Positions 5,742 through 6,367 of a stretch of DNA of 6,367 nucleotides are shown here, in pieces (position 1 is the stretch's first letter; each line of letters starts with the position of its first letter). Source of the stretch: Actinomycetota bacterium (GTDB taxonomy: Bacteria > Actinomycetota > Thermoleophilia > Gaiellales > Gaiellaceae); NCBI GenBank assembly GCA_013817555.1, contig JACDCN010000127.1, positions 1-6,367 of the forward strand. Direction: 5' to 3'. The notes under the pieces are model-generated. The model saw only the letters and a list, made by a program, of their open reading frames with translations. It made no database searches and was not told where the DNA came from. The translations under genes were made by a program, and so were the position numbers.

Positions 5742-6367
5742 CTACTTCGTCGCCTGCAGGATCTTCTGTCCCGGCACCGGGACCATCTTGCAGTCGCGGA
5801 TGCTCGAGACGACCATCGACGCCGTTTGCAGCCCCGAGTGGTTGACCGGGCTGTAGAAGTAGACCCCTCCCGGCCCGGCGAAGCCCTTCATCTGGGTCTC
5901 GAGCGCGGTGTTGATGCGCTCGCGCGTGAAGCCGCCCTTCAGCATCGCCTCCCGGAACATCCGGATTGCCGTATACCCGTCGTAGTTGAACGTCGATCCC
6001 TGCTTGCCGATCAAGCGGTTCACGCGGAGCGCGATCGCCCGGGACGGGTGCGTGCGCTTCACGTACTGCGCAACCGGCCCGAGGTACGTGTTGATGAGCG
6101 CGCCGTTGGCCTCGGGACACGCCGGCCCCAGGAACGAGGGCGAGGCGTTGCCGCCCGTCAGCACGAGCCTCTGGGTCAGCCCGAGCTGCTTCGCCTCCTT
6201 CGTGATCGTGACCGCGAGTGAGGTCGCGTTCCAGAGCCACAGCACCTGCGCGTTCGAGTTCTTCACCCGCGTCAGCTCAGCCGTGAAGCTCGTCGACGTG
6301 AACGGGAAGATGATCTCCTCGACGATCTCGAAGCCGTAGCGACGCGCCAGCTCCTTGACGTTGCGCA
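5742..6367 (-). CDS. LIV-type ABC transporter substrate-binding protein (5' end outside window)
   Basis: C-terminal 207 residues of a type I periplasmic binding protein of the LivJ/Peripla_BP_6 kind, which captures ligand outside the membrane and delivers it to LivH/LivM. The frame is open to the window edge and coding similarity continues through the internal GTG at 6266, so that is not the start; the N-terminal half, with any signal peptide or lipobox, lies to the right. Landmarks, counted from the first complete visible codon, are FTAELTRVKNSNAQVLWLW (27-45), the helix and strand around LVLTGGN (67-73), NYDGYTAIRMFREAM (127-141) and the family-typical end AGPGGVYFYSP-NHSGL (163-179) with MVPV (194-197). 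Cysteines are seen at 83 and 192. It is followed after two bases by the SDR gene. It probably serves the LivGFHM complex encoded convergently next to it, though such proteins can also be orphans. The ligand cannot be read from this fragment. Confidence 0.9.
   Translation of the reverse strand, partial: RNVKELARRYGFEIVEEIIFPFTSTSFTAELTRVKNSNAQVLWLWNATSLAVTITKEAKQLGLTQRLVLTGGNASPSFLGPACPEANGALINTYLGPVAQYVKRTHPSRAIALRVNRLIGKQGSTFNYDGYTAIRMFREAMLKGGFTRERINTALETQMKGFAGPGGVYFYSPVNHSGLQTASMVVSSIRDCKMVPVPGQKILQATK

Noticed and set aside
5740..6240. A 407-residue minus-strand frame that would fuse an N-terminal extension onto the SDR.
   Set aside because: The region before GTG 5739 is an out-of-frame reading of the binding-protein gene, whose own frame matches LIV binding proteins throughout. 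The extension has no recognisable domain.

Overview
This is GC-rich DNA, packed with genes and with strong G/C preference at third codon positions and frequent GTG starts. That fits a high-GC bacterium, most likely an actinobacterium. A deep-branching soil lineage such as Thermoleophilia is possible, but that is only an impression from codon style and protein wording. There is no rRNA, tRNA, mobile element, CRISPR array or phage signature.

Layout. Plus strand, 1-5003: five genes in one direction. They are the C-terminal part of a CaiC-like acyl-CoA ligase (cut by the left edge), then a complete set of the cytoplasmic and membrane parts of a branched-chain-amino-acid-type (HAAT/LIV) ABC importer: ATPase LivG, ATPase LivF, permease LivH and permease LivM. 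The ligase and livG are separated by 38 bases. The livG/livF, livF/livH and livH/livM junctions are all four-base GTGA overlaps, so these four genes are almost certainly translated in a coupled way from one mRNA. Minus strand, 6367-5017: two genes running towards the first set. They are the C-terminal part of a LIV-type periplasmic (extracytoplasmic) substrate-binding protein, cut by the right edge, followed after two bases by a short-chain dehydrogenase/reductase of the FabG type. The two units converge with only 13 bases between livM and the SDR stop codons.

How it fits together. The window carries every component type of one LIV-type importer, although the binding protein is encoded on the opposite strand from the rest. 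It also carries an AMP-forming CoA ligase and an NAD(H)-type SDR. The simplest reading is an uptake-and-activation locus for an organic acid, for example an aromatic, alicyclic or short/medium-chain carboxylate: the acid is bound outside, imported, converted to its CoA thioester and oxidised or reduced by the SDR. LIV-type transporters beside CoA ligases are known from aromatic-acid catabolic loci, but the substrate here cannot be read from the sequence. Ordinary branched-chain amino acid uptake remains possible.

I found no convincing new biological system. The points worth a second look are the split, convergent arrangement of transporter parts, the ligase-transporter and binding-protein-SDR pairings, and a few departures from consensus in the two ATPases.
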